Positions 11,382 through 32,131 of a DNA stretch of 64,000 nt are shown piece by piece. Source of the DNA: Erpobdella octoculata (taxonomy: Eukaryota; Annelida; Clitellata; Hirudinida; Erpobdellidae). The translations under genes were made by a program, and so were the position numbers. The stretch spans positions 24,392,026 to 24,456,025 of the forward strand of contig OZ022246.1 of assembly GCA_963978895.1 (NCBI GenBank), read 5' to 3'. The notes under the pieces are model-generated. The model ran no database searches. It was given only the letters and a program-made list of their open reading frames with translations, and had not been told where the DNA came from. Numbering within the stretch: position 1 is the stretch's first letter; each line of letters begins with the position of its first letter.

Positions 11382-13685
11382 TCAAGAATCAAAACTAAAA
11401 TGTCCAAATTCAGAGTCCCAGACGTTGTTCTCATAGGTGGCACCATTTTTCTTCTTTTGCTTTTTGTTATTTTGTTGATTATTTGAATCATATTTGTCAT
11501 TTGATTCCTTGAGTTCATTTTTTTTAACATTTTCATTTGCTATTGGAATGACTGAACAGTACTCAGCTCTATCTTCACGAGGTCCAAGTTCTTCGTAAGT
11601 TTTTGACTGCTGTAACATGTCTTGTGCTGAAGGTTTTATTGATTTGATTTGTTTGCTCTTAACTTTTCTGCAATTTTATTATTTATTTATTTTATTTTAA
11701 AGACATCATCAAATTTTGTTTGCATCTATACACAAACCTGATTGCAAGAACAAACAACAGAATGCTTATTAAGAAAATCAGACCACACAGTCCAGCGGAA
11801 AATCCAATGCCAAGTCTTGCTTCATCACTGACTGTTGAATGTTTATTTGATTTAAAATATAAAACATTTGTTAGTAAAAGTAATTTCAAATTATTCAAAA
11901 ACTGCGTTCAAGCGCCTGCTTGTAGATTAAAAGATTGAGGATTTGAATCCTGATTCAGTAACTTGCGCTCACAGGTTCTGGGAGATATGTTTCAATCCAA
12001 TATGTCTAGCTGCATTGATAAATGTAAAAAAATTATTTTATTTGTTTTTAGATAATAACATTTTTTGTAATAAAACAGGTTTTTTAAAAGCAAATATAAA
12101 GGCAAAAGTATATTATTGAAAGGTTAGCTTGTGTTAAAATTATTGGCTGCTAGTTTTCTAGTTCAGGCACCTAGACTGCCTTTTTTTTATTAAGACATCC
12201 TCATGTAGAATTCCAATGGATTGATTTGGAAAAAAAATAATTAAAACCAACGTTGCTCAACAGCATTTATTTTTTCAACTGTTGCTTGCTGTGTGGCTGT
12301 TGTTGTTTGTGACGTCGTGGTCGTTATTGAGTTATTTTTTGCTTGAGAAAATAATAAGTGTATTTTATAAACACAAAATCATGTTAAATAAAACAAAAGT
12401 TACGATGAATAATACAAATTTTGAATTTGATTAATGTTGAACAATAATTATTATTGATTGTCAAAAAAATTACTTGTCATGCACACAAAAAAATTAGCAT
12501 AATTTGTAAAATCGTTCAAAGTCCATGTGTTGTTTTTAAAGTTTATTCGAAATTTTGTTTGACCGTACGGAGAAGGTATGTCTGCGTAGTTTGTCCATAC
12601 CAGCAACGAATCTAAATAGCAAAGTTTATTGAAATTCAATAAATTGGATACAATTACGTTTCAATTAAATGTATACCATTTTTTTGCCATTTCAAAGGAT
12701 TGTAGACAAGTCCTATCCAATAGAAAGGTTTAGTTAAGTTTGTACTTATTGGTAATAACTGTTTAAAAAAGAACAAATGGCGTTGTTTAATTATTGCAAG
12801 ACTTCCTCCTTTTTTCACGCAGTAATTTTGCGCTTCAAACCAAGATTTTTCGACATTGTAGTATGTTAAACATTGATCAAGAGCATATGTTGAATTTTCA
12901 TCTTTGCACAAATCTGGCTGAACATAATAAGAACAGACGTAGAAAAAATTCCAAGAATGATCTTCAGTAAGAAACAAATCTGATCTCTTGTCGTAGTAAA
13001 CATAATCATCATTTCTTTTTAAATCTAATTCTTTGAAAGAATTGCAAGCTGAATAATTATAAAAATATTATGAACACACCAGATGTTAAATATAGGTTAA
13101 AATTAATTATAGTTAAATAGATTAACTAACTTTTACAGTAGTTTTCTTCTACATATAAAAACGTATCAGCAGTCGATCTAACTACATTCAGGTACACGTA
13201 ATGCAAGTTATATCCCGGTCCCAAACTTGATAAGTAATTATTGACGGAATTTTGAATAGTTTCATTGTAAATCTCTAAAAGCCATCCCTGGTAGCGACTG
13301 AAACAAATGTCATTAGCTCCTGCTAATGTGGAAACTAGTTTTTCTAAGTTTTGTACGTAGAAACAGTAGTAAGGGTGAAAGTCACAGTTTAGATTCGTAC
13401 TCAGCTGGCTTTGAACAAGTCTGCAAACTGGCAATTTAGTAATAATAAGTAAATTTAAGAGTCTGGCGAATAGCTTATTTTGTAATCAAATTTCAACATA
13501 TGTCCGAAAACAATGTTGAACAGCTTAGTAATCATGCAAAGTTAACGTTTAAAACATTTTAAAAATGTTAAGTTAAAAAATATCAGAACAGCAAAACGTT
13601 TTTAAGTTTTAGAATCAAACATCACTTCAATCAGTTTATATTAACCTGTGAAAATTATAACAGTTATTGCATTCCACAGATACAT
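11382..13685 (-). CDS. A4: complete type A receptor with ITAM-like tail
   Basis: Seven exons: 13685-13646 (MYLWNAITVIIFTG), 13427-13131, 13048-12677, 12611-12474, 12341-12252, 11831-11738, 11667-11382; 1317 nt, 438 aa. CTLD1 starts CNF-less as NLNCDFHPYYCFYV; CTLD2 has CLTYYNVEKSWFEAQNYC, WIGLVYNPLKW and terminal FFVCMTS. The stalk (283-312) is Thr/Gln-rich. TM is GLCGLIFLISILLFVLAIR. The tail contains TYEELGPREDRAEYCSV, that is YEEL, eight residues, YCSV: an ITAM-like pair with Val at the last position. The distal motif NNVWDSEF is shared with A2. All splice sites are GT-AG with array-standard phases. Neighbours and orientation match A2, A3 and A6. Confidence 0.87.
11900..12005 (+). repeat. 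tRNA-derived SINE-like repeat in A4 intron
   Basis: AGCGCCTGCTTGTAGATT followed by GATTTGAATCCTGA resembles polymerase III A and B boxes at tRNA-like spacing. A related copy lies in the equivalent intron of A3, with weaker relatives in the same intron of A5 (about 15968-16050, GTTCAAATCC) and A6 (about 19778-19800, CAGTTTGAATC). The insertion probably predates the gene duplications. Confidence 0.4.
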
Positions 13686-13959
13686 ACTTAAAGTGTTGAA
13701 TTGTTTTATACAATAATTTGTTTAAATTACTTATTTTTAATTTTAATCTTTCTAATCTTTTCTAAAAGAATGCAGAAATTTACTTCCGTGAAAAAGAAAA
13801 AGACTCAGATATAACTCATTATAGTGTGGTTTCCTTGCTGGGCCTGCTTGTCACATTATTTGTTTAGCTAGAGCTCAAATTAGTTATAGGCCGTTTCTAT
13901 TATGTTACTTACTATTTTCAAATTTGGGTGTGATCTACTTTGCTCAATGTAACAAAAAA
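13686..13959. other. A4 upstream region
   Basis: TTTACTTCC at 13779-13787 (coding strand GGAAGTAAA) lies 94 bp upstream of the A4 ATG. No other feature seen. Confidence 0.45.
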
Positions 13960-14115
13960 TTAAATCTGGTCTAATTATGGTGTAATAATATCCCAACATT
14001 GGAATGTAATAATATCCCAACATTGGGATGTAATAATATCCCAACATTGGGATGTAATAATATCCCAACATTGGGATGTAATAATATCCCAAGATTGTGA
14101 TGTAATAACATTGCA
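13960..14115. repeat. 24-bp minisatellite
   Basis: About six tandem units, each containing TAATATCCCAACATTGGG. The outer units are diverged and the inner ones identical. Open frames across it (GYYYIPML or GILLHPNV periodic peptides) are a by-product of the 24-bp period. Confidence 0.9.
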
Positions 14116-14435
14116 ACATTAGAAGAAATGACTAGAAAACTCAAACTAGCCCAAAGATTAAATCGAGAAAAGTTGAAAACTGAGAAATATTTTACCATTT
14201 CATAAACATTAATTCAGAAAATCAAGACTTTTTTTAGCTACTGTATCCTTTGTTGACATTATAAATAGCAAATGACTTGTAAAAACCGAATTCAGCCAAT
14301 TAAATATTATCATAGTTTAAAAAGCAATCAACCGTTCCTCATTCATATCAACCCCTAAAAGCGTGTTCAACCATATTTTATAATCATAAACTGACTCTAC
14401 TCCTTAACTATCACGCAACTTTCCGTAATCCGCCT

Positions 14436-14743
14436 ATGAGACCGTTGTTCGATCTTGACTGGGGTGCTGCACGACGTCGTGTAAGGCTTGTTGAGGAGTT
14501 CGAATACCTAACCAAGAGACTCCACAAAATGTAAGGAGCAAAAAAAATCAAAATTGGGAAAATAGGAGTACAGAAAACTAAGGAAGTCTATTGCAAACTC
14601 TAAATTCAATGCCAATTGAAGATCAACGTCGGTTTACTAAGCCCGATGATGATCTCTTTGCTGACGTTCTCTTAAGAACGTTTGTAGACGAGGTCAAATC
14701 AGAAACCGAGAATTTATTATTCAAGAAGAAGGAGATAATTTGA
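14436..14743 (+). other. Unidentified coding-like fragment
   Basis: Two short plus-strand open frames stand out from the AT-rich spacer by balanced codon use. 14436-14534 (32 aa) starts MRPLFDLDWGAARRRV and ends LTKRLHKM. 14609-14743 (44 aa) starts MPIEDQRRFTKPDDDL and ends LLFKKKEII. They are about 75 bp apart and in different frames. The content (charged, helical) looks like part of a conserved intracellular protein. I do not recognise the family. It could be a decayed retrocopy or two exons of a real gene. Confidence 0.35.
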
Positions 14744-15529
14744 GTACATGGCTTAAATGAAAAACAAATTAACTAATAATAAAAACAGAGATATCTAAAT
14801 AGAAGAATGTAAAAGCTAAGAAGCATGAAAGCTTTAGAGGTACAGGTAGTAGTAATATATAGAAATTAATAAATGAATAAGGGTTTATTTGTCAAACATT
14901 AAAAACAAATAGAAATATAAATAATAATTACTTTAACATTTATACTTGTGTAATAAATTTGAATTAAAAAAAGATTTGAAAATAGTGATTGTTCTTTCTT
15001 ATTCGATGGTCTGCCGAGGCTAGGTAGACAAGTTTTGTGACACGTAGCATGTAAGCTCAATTTCTAATGAAACATTCCTTCGAAAGTTAACTCGGTCAAA
15101 TACCATCTTTGATAGGTAAAATGCATGAAAGCTTTGCGACTGAATATAATAAACTTCGCCACATGATGGTTTTGTATGCACGGGCTGTATTCGCTCCTAC
15201 TGCGATAATTTCAATTTACAAACCACACCCACCCTTTTGCCGTGGTTTTCAATTTATAATGGTACAAAAATGGCTCAAGCACCTTCAATTTTAATTTTGA
15301 AATATTGTAAAATTTTATTTAATTAAAATAAAAACATTTGAAAATATTTGTATATTCAATGGTTATTGAAAAAGAAAATTAAACTCCTACTGAATTAATT
15401 GTGGTTGCTCACAAAAGCAATTTCCAAAAATATCCAAATCTTCTATTAAAACTACAAAAGTAAAATTTTAAATCTAAATATTGTTATCACACGGAACAAT
15501 GTTTCTGTTTATTTATTCAGTTTGATATT
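14744..15529. other. Intergenic, no gene seen
   Basis: AT-rich spacer with a short less AT-rich patch at about 15005-15250. No homologous exon or known repeat was recognised. Confidence 0.4.
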
Positions 15530-16815
15530 TCAGTTATTATTATAGTTTTCCGCTTCTGGATAAACTGTAGAGTACTTTGATTCACCTCTACGAGTGCCGA
15601 GATATTCGTAAGCTCCATGTTGCTGAGTTATGTTCAGTGTTTGACGGAATTGCATCCATTCTTTTTTGATGATTTTGAATGTTCTACAATAATAAGAAGA
15701 AAAAAAGTTTTTTATTTAATATCTGACATTTCAAACAAAAACATGAAAAACCATCATATATACACAAACCTGATTCCTAAGACTATCAAGATAATGATAA
15801 TTATACAAATAAAAAAATATAATCCAGCTGTGAGTCCAATACCAACGTCTACGGCTTTATAGACTGTGAATTGTTTAAGTTTCTAATTAATCTTTTTTTT
15901 TAAACTGAAAGTCGTAGTACAAATTTGATGTTAAAATATTAAAATTATAACAAAAAAGAGTAGTGTTGGAGCACTTTTATGTAGATCAAAAAGTTCAAAG
16001 TTCAAATCCTTGTTGATTTTCGTAAGTGCTGAAAAAGGGCTTTAATATTGCTTAATGTTAGATGTAATATAAGTTTAATTTTAATTTAATTATTTTACAT
16101 TTCTACTCTGTTCAATTTGAGTTGGTAAATCTGATGTTGGCTTTTGTGTGCTTTTCGTCACCAAATATTTTATTGCTGAAAACATTAAGACAAAATAGTC
16201 AAGTTTAATAATAGAAATATTATAATTGTAAAAATATTTAATTGGGTGCTAAGTTTTCTAATTTAATTTCAAATAACTGGCAAATACGCTTACTCGTCAT
16301 GCAAACAAGCAAACTGGTTTCATCTATAGTCGTTCCGGTAGACCATGTGTTGCTTTTGAAGTTTATGCGAAAAAATATTTGTTCAGGAACGCAACATAAT
16401 GATATTGAATCTACAAAGTTTGTCCATGCAATCAATGAATCTGAATAACACAACTACAGAAATATTTATATTGAAAGAGTGTTTAAATGGTATACATAAA
16501 AACAGAAGTAAGGGTGATAGTCGCAGCTCAGTTCGGTGATCGTCTGGCTCTGACAATGTTTGACAGCTGTAAATAAAAATCCAATAAAACGTAAAAACAG
16601 CGCACTAAAAAATGACTAAACTTTTTAACAAGTTTTAGACTGTTGCATTTGTTTTGCGAGGAAAATTGAGAGTTAAAATTTGAAACAACTTGTTAAATGA
16701 CCACGACAAAGGATTTCAATAAAATCTTTCAATTTTCAAAATATTGCAGTATTTCAAACAAGTTTTAAAAACCTGTAAAAATCGCAAGAATCAAAACACT
16801 CCAAGAGGAAAACAT
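15530..16815 (-). pseudogene. A5: type A receptor with internal deletion; TM and ITAM-like tail intact
   Basis: Recognisable exons: 16815-16773 (signal peptide, MFSSWSVLILAIFTG), 16566 onward (start of CTLD1, LSCDYHPYFCFYV, then stop at 16468-16466), 16440-16294 (CTLD2 C-half), 16175-16107 (stalk), 15863-15770 (TM) and 15683-15530 (tail). A deletion joins the first third of the CTLD1 exon directly to the intron before CTLD2-C. Most of CTLD1 and all of CTLD2-N are gone, and no in-phase splice restores the frame. The 3' exons show no damage. The tail carries AYEYLGTRRGESKYSTVY, a clean YxxL-x8-YxxV whose second half also fits the ITIM consensus (SxYxxV). Confidence 0.8.
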
Positions 16816-17209
16816 ATTTAATGTGATTTTATAAAACAAATTCAGTGTAAAATGTTTATTTTGATTTTAACTTCAAAAATGTTAAGTACAGTTTATTTCA
16901 TGTACAACTGTAAAACATTGTTAAACTTTCCTGAGATAAGAACAGATATTCTGCTTTATAGTTGTCTCCATGTTGAGAAACACTTCTTATTTTAATTGCT
17001 CAGCGGTCGCTAAGTTCTCTGTGGGCTGACATAAAAACGAAGTGTTCGATGAAAATTTTATTTTGGCAAAAATTGGATTGGCTCAGTAGGCGGTTTATAA
17101 TTATGGTTATTATTATTCAATTTGATCACTTAAATTAAAATTTGTTTAATTATTTTTGCTGTTGACGATCGTTTTTAAAAATGACCAATTATGAGGGGAA
17201 AAATAAATT
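16816..17209. other. Intergenic, no gene seen
   Basis: Spacer upstream of A5. No clear TTTACTTCC site; a weaker TTTCCTGAG lies near 16926. Confidence 0.35.
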
Positions 17210-17420
17210 TCCTCCATCATAAAATGAGCCGGGAATCAATTTTAGAGTTTCCAAACGGGCCACGTAGGTCCGGGCTTGAAATCAAGCTGGGTTGAGTCAA
17301 GATTAATTTAAAGTCTATAAAAACGAAGCGGGCATGGCATTTTGGCCGATAAAATATCCCTGACCGAGTTACCGACAGGCCTGGAATTGTTGTCAAGGAG
17401 ACGGGCCGTATCATGCAGTA
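17210..17420. other. GC-rich island of unknown origin
   Basis: A sharply bounded segment of roughly balanced base composition inside AT-rich flanks, open on the minus strand for 65 codons (MIRPVSLTTIPGLSVTRSG). The composition break suggests a transposable-element fragment or other insertion. No terminal repeats were recognised. Confidence 0.3.
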
Positions 17421-17939
17421 GGTACTCTTAAATGCAATACTGATATTTAAATAACATTTCTATGCCATTACAGTTGATTAAAATTTAAGTTTTTAACAAA
17501 GAATTGTACTACTCATAAATATTCTGATAACTGAATACCATCAAACAAATAAAATATAAAACGTCAACAACTCAAGCAAAACCTGTGTTGAAACTGTTCC
17601 TAGTTCATTAATTTATTTAATAAATTAATTGAATTTTAGTATGTATGATGAAAATTAAAAGAAAATGTTTTATTTTATTTTATGTTAATTGGGATAAAAC
17701 AAACTCTTTTTTATTAATTGAATTAAATTACTGAAAAATTGAAAAGTTAATGAAACAGTTTTATTATTTAAATAAATGTTTTTAAAATTTTTAAAACAGA
17801 TCTGTTAACTATTTTTATTTTATTTTATACATTGTTTATATAATTTTTATTTTAAATTGAATAAAATAAAAACTGATCAAAAATTTAGTTTAAAATTTTA
17901 CATTTGACTTTAAAAAACTTGAATATAAAGATTCATTAA

Positions 17940-18660
17940 TATTTTCGAATCGCCTTTATTCCAGGTTAGTTTTTGCGGTGGATTTTAATGTAATCTGCAT
18001 CGTTATGTACTTCAAAACCAGTGTTTCAGTCACCTTCTACTTTCCATTTTTGCAGTACATTACAATAATAGTTAGAGTTAAACGAATTTAACAGCAAATA
18101 TTTTCATTAATATAATTCAAACTGCTTTATTTACAATTACCTATTTTTCTGATTTAATTTAATTTTCACTGTATAAACTTTAATGCCGACTGTTGTTGCC
18201 AACATTATGAAAATGAAAGCTACTGTTGAAAATCATGCAAAACGGACTGTGTTATGAACTTTAGGTAGATAAACAATTGTTTGAAAAAATTTAAAAAAGT
18301 ATTTACCTGCTAAAATCCACCAATGTAAATAGGTTTTTAAAAGATTTGTATTGCCTTTAATTAATAATAAAATGCTTAAACAAATCAAATGTTCTAAAAT
18401 ATTGAACCATTAAACCTGTTTCATTTTTACTGCAAGTTTCAATAGTTTTATTACTACAATTCAATTGTCGTCATCAACGAGGTTTAAATTATGAAGAAAA
18501 TAATCCAGCACCGTTGGTTGGGAGTTGTTTCAAATTGAACATTTAAATCTCTTGTTTGTTTTCCATGTATTCAAGCATCTTGATTTGTTGTTGTAAAATT
18601 CATAAACACTTATATTAACTTCACCGCCGGTCTTGGTTGCTTTCTTGCTTGAATAATGTT
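17940..18660 (-). pseudogene. Type B receptor remnant inside the type A half
   Basis: Aligned by eye to B1 and B4: tail exon remains near 18030-17945, TM exon near 18250-18175 (VAFIFIMLATTVGIKVYT, with an upstream in-frame TGA), PAN-like exon near 18660-18410 (TWKTNKRFKCS in place of CETNRTLKC, multiple stops). It shows that type B genes once lay on both sides of A6/A7. A further coding-like minus stretch at 18840-18760 (CIAYKKAENYAATWGN, then stop) could be part of it. Confidence 0.55.
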
Positions 18661-19274
18661 TTATTATTTCCAATTGCATATTTTATTGTTTTTTGTGTTT
18701 AATTTATTTGTTTTTATGTTTTATAGAAGCATATAATGAATCTACAGTCACCTAAACAGCAAGCTTCGCTTTCAATGTCTCAGAAGTTGAATTTCCCCAG
18801 GTTGCTGCATAGTTTTCTGCCTTCTTGTAAGCAATGCAATCATTTTTAGTTATTCAACTACTCTTTGCTGTCAGATAAAATTTAAATAATTAGTTTTACT
18901 GAGGCAATAATCTTTGGCTTACTTATCAATATTCATTGTCACCAGAGAATATTGCTCAGTTTGTTTTTAGCATCGAAACAAAAATGTACAATTTGTTTTT
19001 ATTACACCCAATTTTTTATTAAAAAAATACACTTTTGAAAGAACATTTTAGTTAAATTTTGTCATAAATAAATAATGAACTAACGAGCTAGCTTAAAAAT
19101 TAACAAAACCTCAAACCACCTTGAATCAAAACAGTTTAAGAATTATTAGAAAGAATCTACATCATAATTGTGAGTAATAACTTTATGATTCAGGCACTTT
19201 TTTAAAACTTAAATTTTTAAATATACCTTGTTAAATATTTTTAACTCATTTTTTAGTTATTTTGTAAATTTTGG
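18661..19274. other. Intergenic, little content
   Basis: Only the short CIAYKKAENYAATWGN frame at 18840-18760 is notable. The rest is AT-rich spacer up to the 3' end of A6. Confidence 0.35.
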
Positions 19275-24938
<5,664 letters not shown>

Positions 24939-25013
24939 TTGTTAAAATTATTAAATACAAATCTTTTTTAATTTTTCAAACTTGCTTACACAGATCGAAA
25001 TTGAACAGTCTCT

Positions 25014-25021
25014 TGACTTCC
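25014..25021 (-). promoter_or_regulatory. Variant ETS-like site upstream of A6
   Basis: TGACTTCC on the plus strand (GGAAGTCA on the coding strand), about 76 bp upstream of the A6 ATG, at the position where A2, A3, A4 and A7 have GGAAGTAAA. Confidence 0.3.
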
Positions 25022-25136
25022 TTGAATTTGCAATATGCATTATATTACAGCGATCCTTCTATTAGCTATTTTTATGTATTCAACTGTTTAGTTGAGTGAA
25101 TCAACTACTATAAATATAATGTATTCACAAAGCTTC

Positions 25137-25620
<484 letters not shown>

Positions 25621-26463
25621 CTGTTAATCTCAGTGTTTAGTTAGAAAATGATGAATTAGAACACTTAACGTAAAGCCTGTACAGTTCCTTTTACGGCAAT
25701 TTTTTGCTTTAGTTAATTTTAGTTTAAGTTACATTATTAATTGCCGATTATTTAATTACAACACAGAATTATAACGATTTTTTTGTTTTTTACTTTCATG
25801 TTGCCTAAAATAATTTGTACAATCACTGTTTTTCGGACATATAAGACTTAAAATCAACTTAAGCAGTTTTTTAAACCACAATTTTTAAAATTAAAAATTT
25901 TTAAAATTAAAAATTGTGCTTTAATAATTTTAGCAGTGGTGTGGTGTTGGCATAGTGTAAAATTACCCTTCGCCACAATGGCATCACAAGAACCGACGAG
26001 GGTGTGGCAGACTCTTTAATAAGCTGCTCCTAAAAGTATTGTGAAATGACTTGAAAAGTTAATATAAACCGAGGAAAAAAACTTTAACAAAAACTTTTAA
26101 AAATTTTAATAAAAAAACTATTTTGATTTTTAAAATTATACTATCAAATATATAATAAAGTTTTGCAACTTTCTAACCAGATTTACTGTGAACATTTTTA
26201 AACTTTTTTGAACAATTATTTGTTTTAAAAACTGTAAATAAAGAAAAAATTAATATAAAAAAAATTCTTAGCAATTATTAGAACGATAATGTTTTAAACA
26301 AACATAAAACTTCAAGACCCAGAAAATGTTCATTCCATCAAATCGATTGCAATTACGATTCCAAAACGTTTTAGCTGAACGCACTAAAATATTTTTAATA
26401 ATTTTTGGTTTTTAATACAGTAATTTTGAAACTTAGTTTTGTATTTAGTAACATTTTTCATAT
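25621..26463. other. Intergenic, no gene seen
   Basis: Contains a 12-bp tandem of AAATTTTTAAAATT type at about 25877-25915 and a less AT-rich patch at 25930-26040 (GTGGTGTGGTGTTGGCATAG) that may be a SINE remnant. Confidence 0.3.
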
Positions 26464-28569
26464 CTATGCCGTTCGTGTGTCATTGTCGTAATATACTACA
26501 GGTTGTTGAATTATGTGATGGGTTGGAGGTCTCCTCACATCGTCCTTTAAGTTTTTAAATTTTCTGAAATAAGAAAACCTAATTTACATTAATTTATTAA
26601 TTATAAACTGTTGTTTTACTAATTAGTCATTTGTTACATTTATTTATTATTTATAAGTTATTTTTATTATTTTCAAACAAAGTTGATTTTATTTATTTGT
26701 GAATAATAAATTTACAAACTTAATAACTAAGGCAAATGTTATTATTCCAATTAGGAAAATAAAACCACATAGTCCAGCTGTTATTCCAATTCCATATTTA
26801 GCTTCATCAGTTACTTCAAAAAATTAAATTTATTGATATTAAATGTTATTTATTTTTGTGACATTGTATTTTTATTGCAGTATAAGAGAATTAAATGTAA
26901 AAATTGTTACCAAGTTACTAAAGTGTGGAAAAGGTCTACAAGCCTTTTTTTAGTGATATTTTGTAAAATTTGATAGTAACGCTACAAAACGTTAAACTAT
27001 TTAGATTATGTGTGAAACTATAATATCACTCACGTTGATCAACTGCAAATGTAACAGAAGTTGGTATTCCAGATGTTTGTGTCCATATGATAGTTGTGGT
27101 CATTGTGGAGGTCATAAAAAAAGGTCTTGCTAGAAGAAATGAATAAATGATCGTTTTAAACAATAAATTTTTTTGAAAATTAATTGCAACACAAAGTTTT
27201 GAAAAAATAAAGTAAATGATTTCTAAAAATTAAATTACCTGACATGCAAATGAGAAAAGAGCCTTTTTCAAAATTATTTTCTTTCACCCATTGGTTTTTG
27301 TTAATATTTAATTGAAAATAAATAACTGAATAACTCAAATAATCTTCAAAATTTGTCCATAAAACTAATTTGTCTAAATTAAAAAAAAAATTTAACAAAA
27401 AGATTCAAATACAAAAAACACATTAAAACTTTTCACCACTATGCTGCCATTTAAACGGATTGTACACTAATCCTATCCAATATTTACGTGCTTCTGTTAC
27501 AGATTTTAATAACCGTTCAAAATAAGACAAATGCTCCGGTCGGATAATTGCTAATTTTCCTCCTTTTTCAAAGCAATAATTTTGTGCGGCAGACCAAGAT
27601 ATATCAATATTGTAGTATGTGAAACATTGGTCCACAGCATATATTGAATTGGTACTCAAGCATGTTGATGGAGAAATTAAATAAGAACACACAAAATAGT
27701 TTGATTGATAAAATGAACTGTAAACAAAGATATTTCTAACAGTATCATAAGAAACAGCTTCTTTATTAGCATACCTATAATTTTCCTGTACGTCAAAAAC
27801 ATTAAAGTCTGTGCAAGCTGAAAATAAGTAACACAATTGCTAAAAAAAATATCTAAAAATATAAGCAATCTATTTTAGCTAACTTTTACAATAATCTTCT
27901 TCTACATACATCCAAGTGTTTATAACATATGGTGCTATGTTCAAAAGAACATAATTTAAACTATACTCTTGTCCCAAATCAGATGTGTAATTGTTGACGA
28001 CATCTTGAATACTTTGATTGTGAATTTCTAAAAGCCATCCATCATATCGACGAGAACAAATTAAATTTGCCTCTTCAATTGTCTTTAGTAGAGTTTTTAA
28101 TTTCTCCACGTAGAAACAGTATTGGGGATGGTAGTTGCAATTTAGATCGGTGCTCGGCTGGCTTTGGCATATTTTGAAAGCTGTTTTTTATTAAATGAAA
28201 CGAAATATCAAAAAGTTGTTAAATGAACTGACATAAGAATAAAGTTGTGTTTCAGCGTTTCAAAGATTGTCTTGAAAAAGTTTTTTTTTAATTGGCGTTA
28301 AGTGTAGAATTTGCTGTCTAATGTTATAATGCTTTATTGAGACTCTGTTGTCTTAAAAATTTTCAAGTTTACATATCACAGCAATCTTTGAATTTAAATT
28401 AACTAAATGTTTTTTTATTATTATTTATTGATATTATCATGTATTATTTATTAACTCAACAGGTGTAACGTAAGCTGAATGAATTTTTTTTCAGTTTTAA
28501 TCTATTTTACAGCCATAATTTGTAACCTGTAAAAATTAAAACCAGAATGCAGTTCCATTGCAGAAACAT
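26464..28569 (-). CDS. A7: complete type A receptor with short tail
   Basis: Seven exons: 28569-28527 (MFLQWNCILVLIFTG), 28180-27884 (CTLD1, NCNYHPQYCFYVEK), 27817-27437 and 27373-27239 (CTLD2, CFTYYNIDISWSAAQNYC, YWIGLVYNPFKW, FLICMSG), 27129-27034 (stalk), 26813-26720 (TM, GLCGFIFLIGIITFALVIK) and 26563-26464 (tail). Total 1146 nt, 381 aa. The tail is only about 33 residues and ends VVYYDNDTRTA. It has adjacent tyrosines but no YxxL-x8-YxxV, so paired-Tyr signalling was lost or never present. A GGAAGTAAA site lies about 100 bp upstream (28669-28677). Confidence 0.85.
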
Positions 28570-29379
28570 CTTAATTTCTAAAACAAAAAAATATTACAGT
28601 AAATATTTTGTTGATATGTACAAGACTACTAAATAAAATATCTCAATTACAATATAATGTCTCTCTGATTTACTTCCTAAAAGGTACAGCAGGCAGCATG
28701 CTATTGAAGTCGGTTGGCCCTCGAGCTTGGTTCTGCTTGTTATGTTTTCAATAGCTTCAATAAGCTGCTTATAAACTTTTTTGTCAAAGTTTTAAATAAT
28801 GTATTAAAATATTTTGCCATTAACGAAATCGCCATTTTAGGGTTTAGCTTATAAATGCAATCACTTTCTATGATTCATTTAAATAACAAATTGTTCAAGT
28901 TTTAGTACTGATTACTCAATCAATAGACTAGACAAAAACTCTAGGTTAATAATTGAATGTTATTAACCCTTTTTGCAATATTACTACTAAAACCCTCTAA
29001 AATGTTGTAGATCAGAAATATTTCTGATAAAAAGTAAACATGAACGTTTTGACTAAAAATTGTTTGTTTATTAATTTTATCTACAAAAACATACGGTTTA
29101 ATAAAATATTCAGTAATTAAAAACATTTTTCAAAAACAAATAAAATTTCATTGTTTGTTTACATGTTTTTCTTCAATTAAAAATGAGTAAAAAAAAACAA
29201 ATTATAGAACACATATTCAGTTTATATAATCAAATTCAATAGCATTCTGAGGAAATTAATTGTTTCAACAACTGATGAAAACAGATCAAATGAATAGTTT
29301 TCTGTTTCACATTTATGTATTGTTTAGAAAAAGAAAGACTCAAATATTCATGATTACCATCTGCATTTCCAGGACGTAT
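28570..29379. other. Boundary between type A and type B halves
   Basis: Holds the A7 upstream region with TTTACTTCC (28669-28677) and, at 29379-29270, untranslated remains of the B1 tail. In B1 the second motif HEYLSL is still legible downstream of the premature stop. No separate gene. Confidence 0.5.
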
Positions 29380-31256
<1,877 letters not shown>

Positions 31257-32078
31257 TATGAATTATTTCAAACTAAAACCGTTTATAATGATCACATCTA
31301 CTGTTTATAATAATAAATTAGATGTAGATTTCTAGCTTAGATTTGATTAACCGGAACTTTATAACTTTTTTTAAATTGGCAATGAGCTGCTATAACAATT
31401 ATTGACAATAATAGCTCTACAGTGGCAAGCAATTATTACTATATTAAATAAAAAATACATCAGCTGTTGTCAAATCTCATAGTTTGTAGTGTACCTACCG
31501 GCATTTCTGCACACGCAAACGATTATGCACAGCCAGCGGTTATCAAAAAAAATTAAATTTTGCTAAATATCACATGATTATTATAAGTGATTGTTCAGCA
31601 AAATTCAATTTTTTATTTTTTTTTATTTTAGTAGTTCAAGCAGTTTCTTTTTAATTAATTTTGTTTAAAATAATATGTGAACAAAATTGAAAAACAAACT
31701 CCTATTACAATTTTTTGGTGAATATTCTGAAAATATTTTTACTCAATTTTCATCCGACTCGTAGTTGCTTGTTTAGCAAAATTGAATAAACATTAAAACG
31801 TATATGCTATGACCTACACAGAGACAATTATATCATCAAAAAGTTGAATAATATGCAATAAACTAAAGTCACACTAAAACGACGGCCTTTTCAGTGAGTT
31901 TTCATGCAAACGAATTTTGCAATAATACCTTTAGTCAGTAAGCTAGCTGTTATAAAAGTCAAATCTGAATTAAAATCCGTTGCTGATGCCGGCACACTCA
32001 GAATTGCTGTTATAAATTAATCGAATCGTCAGTTTTTGTCCTTCTGCACACTCCGGATACAACAACAGCTTGAGCTTT

Positions 32079-32131
<53 letters not shown>

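Noticed and set aside
13880..14198. Periodic repeat considered as a CRISPR array
   Set aside because: Contiguous 24-bp units with no unique spacers, in a eukaryotic spacer: a minisatellite.
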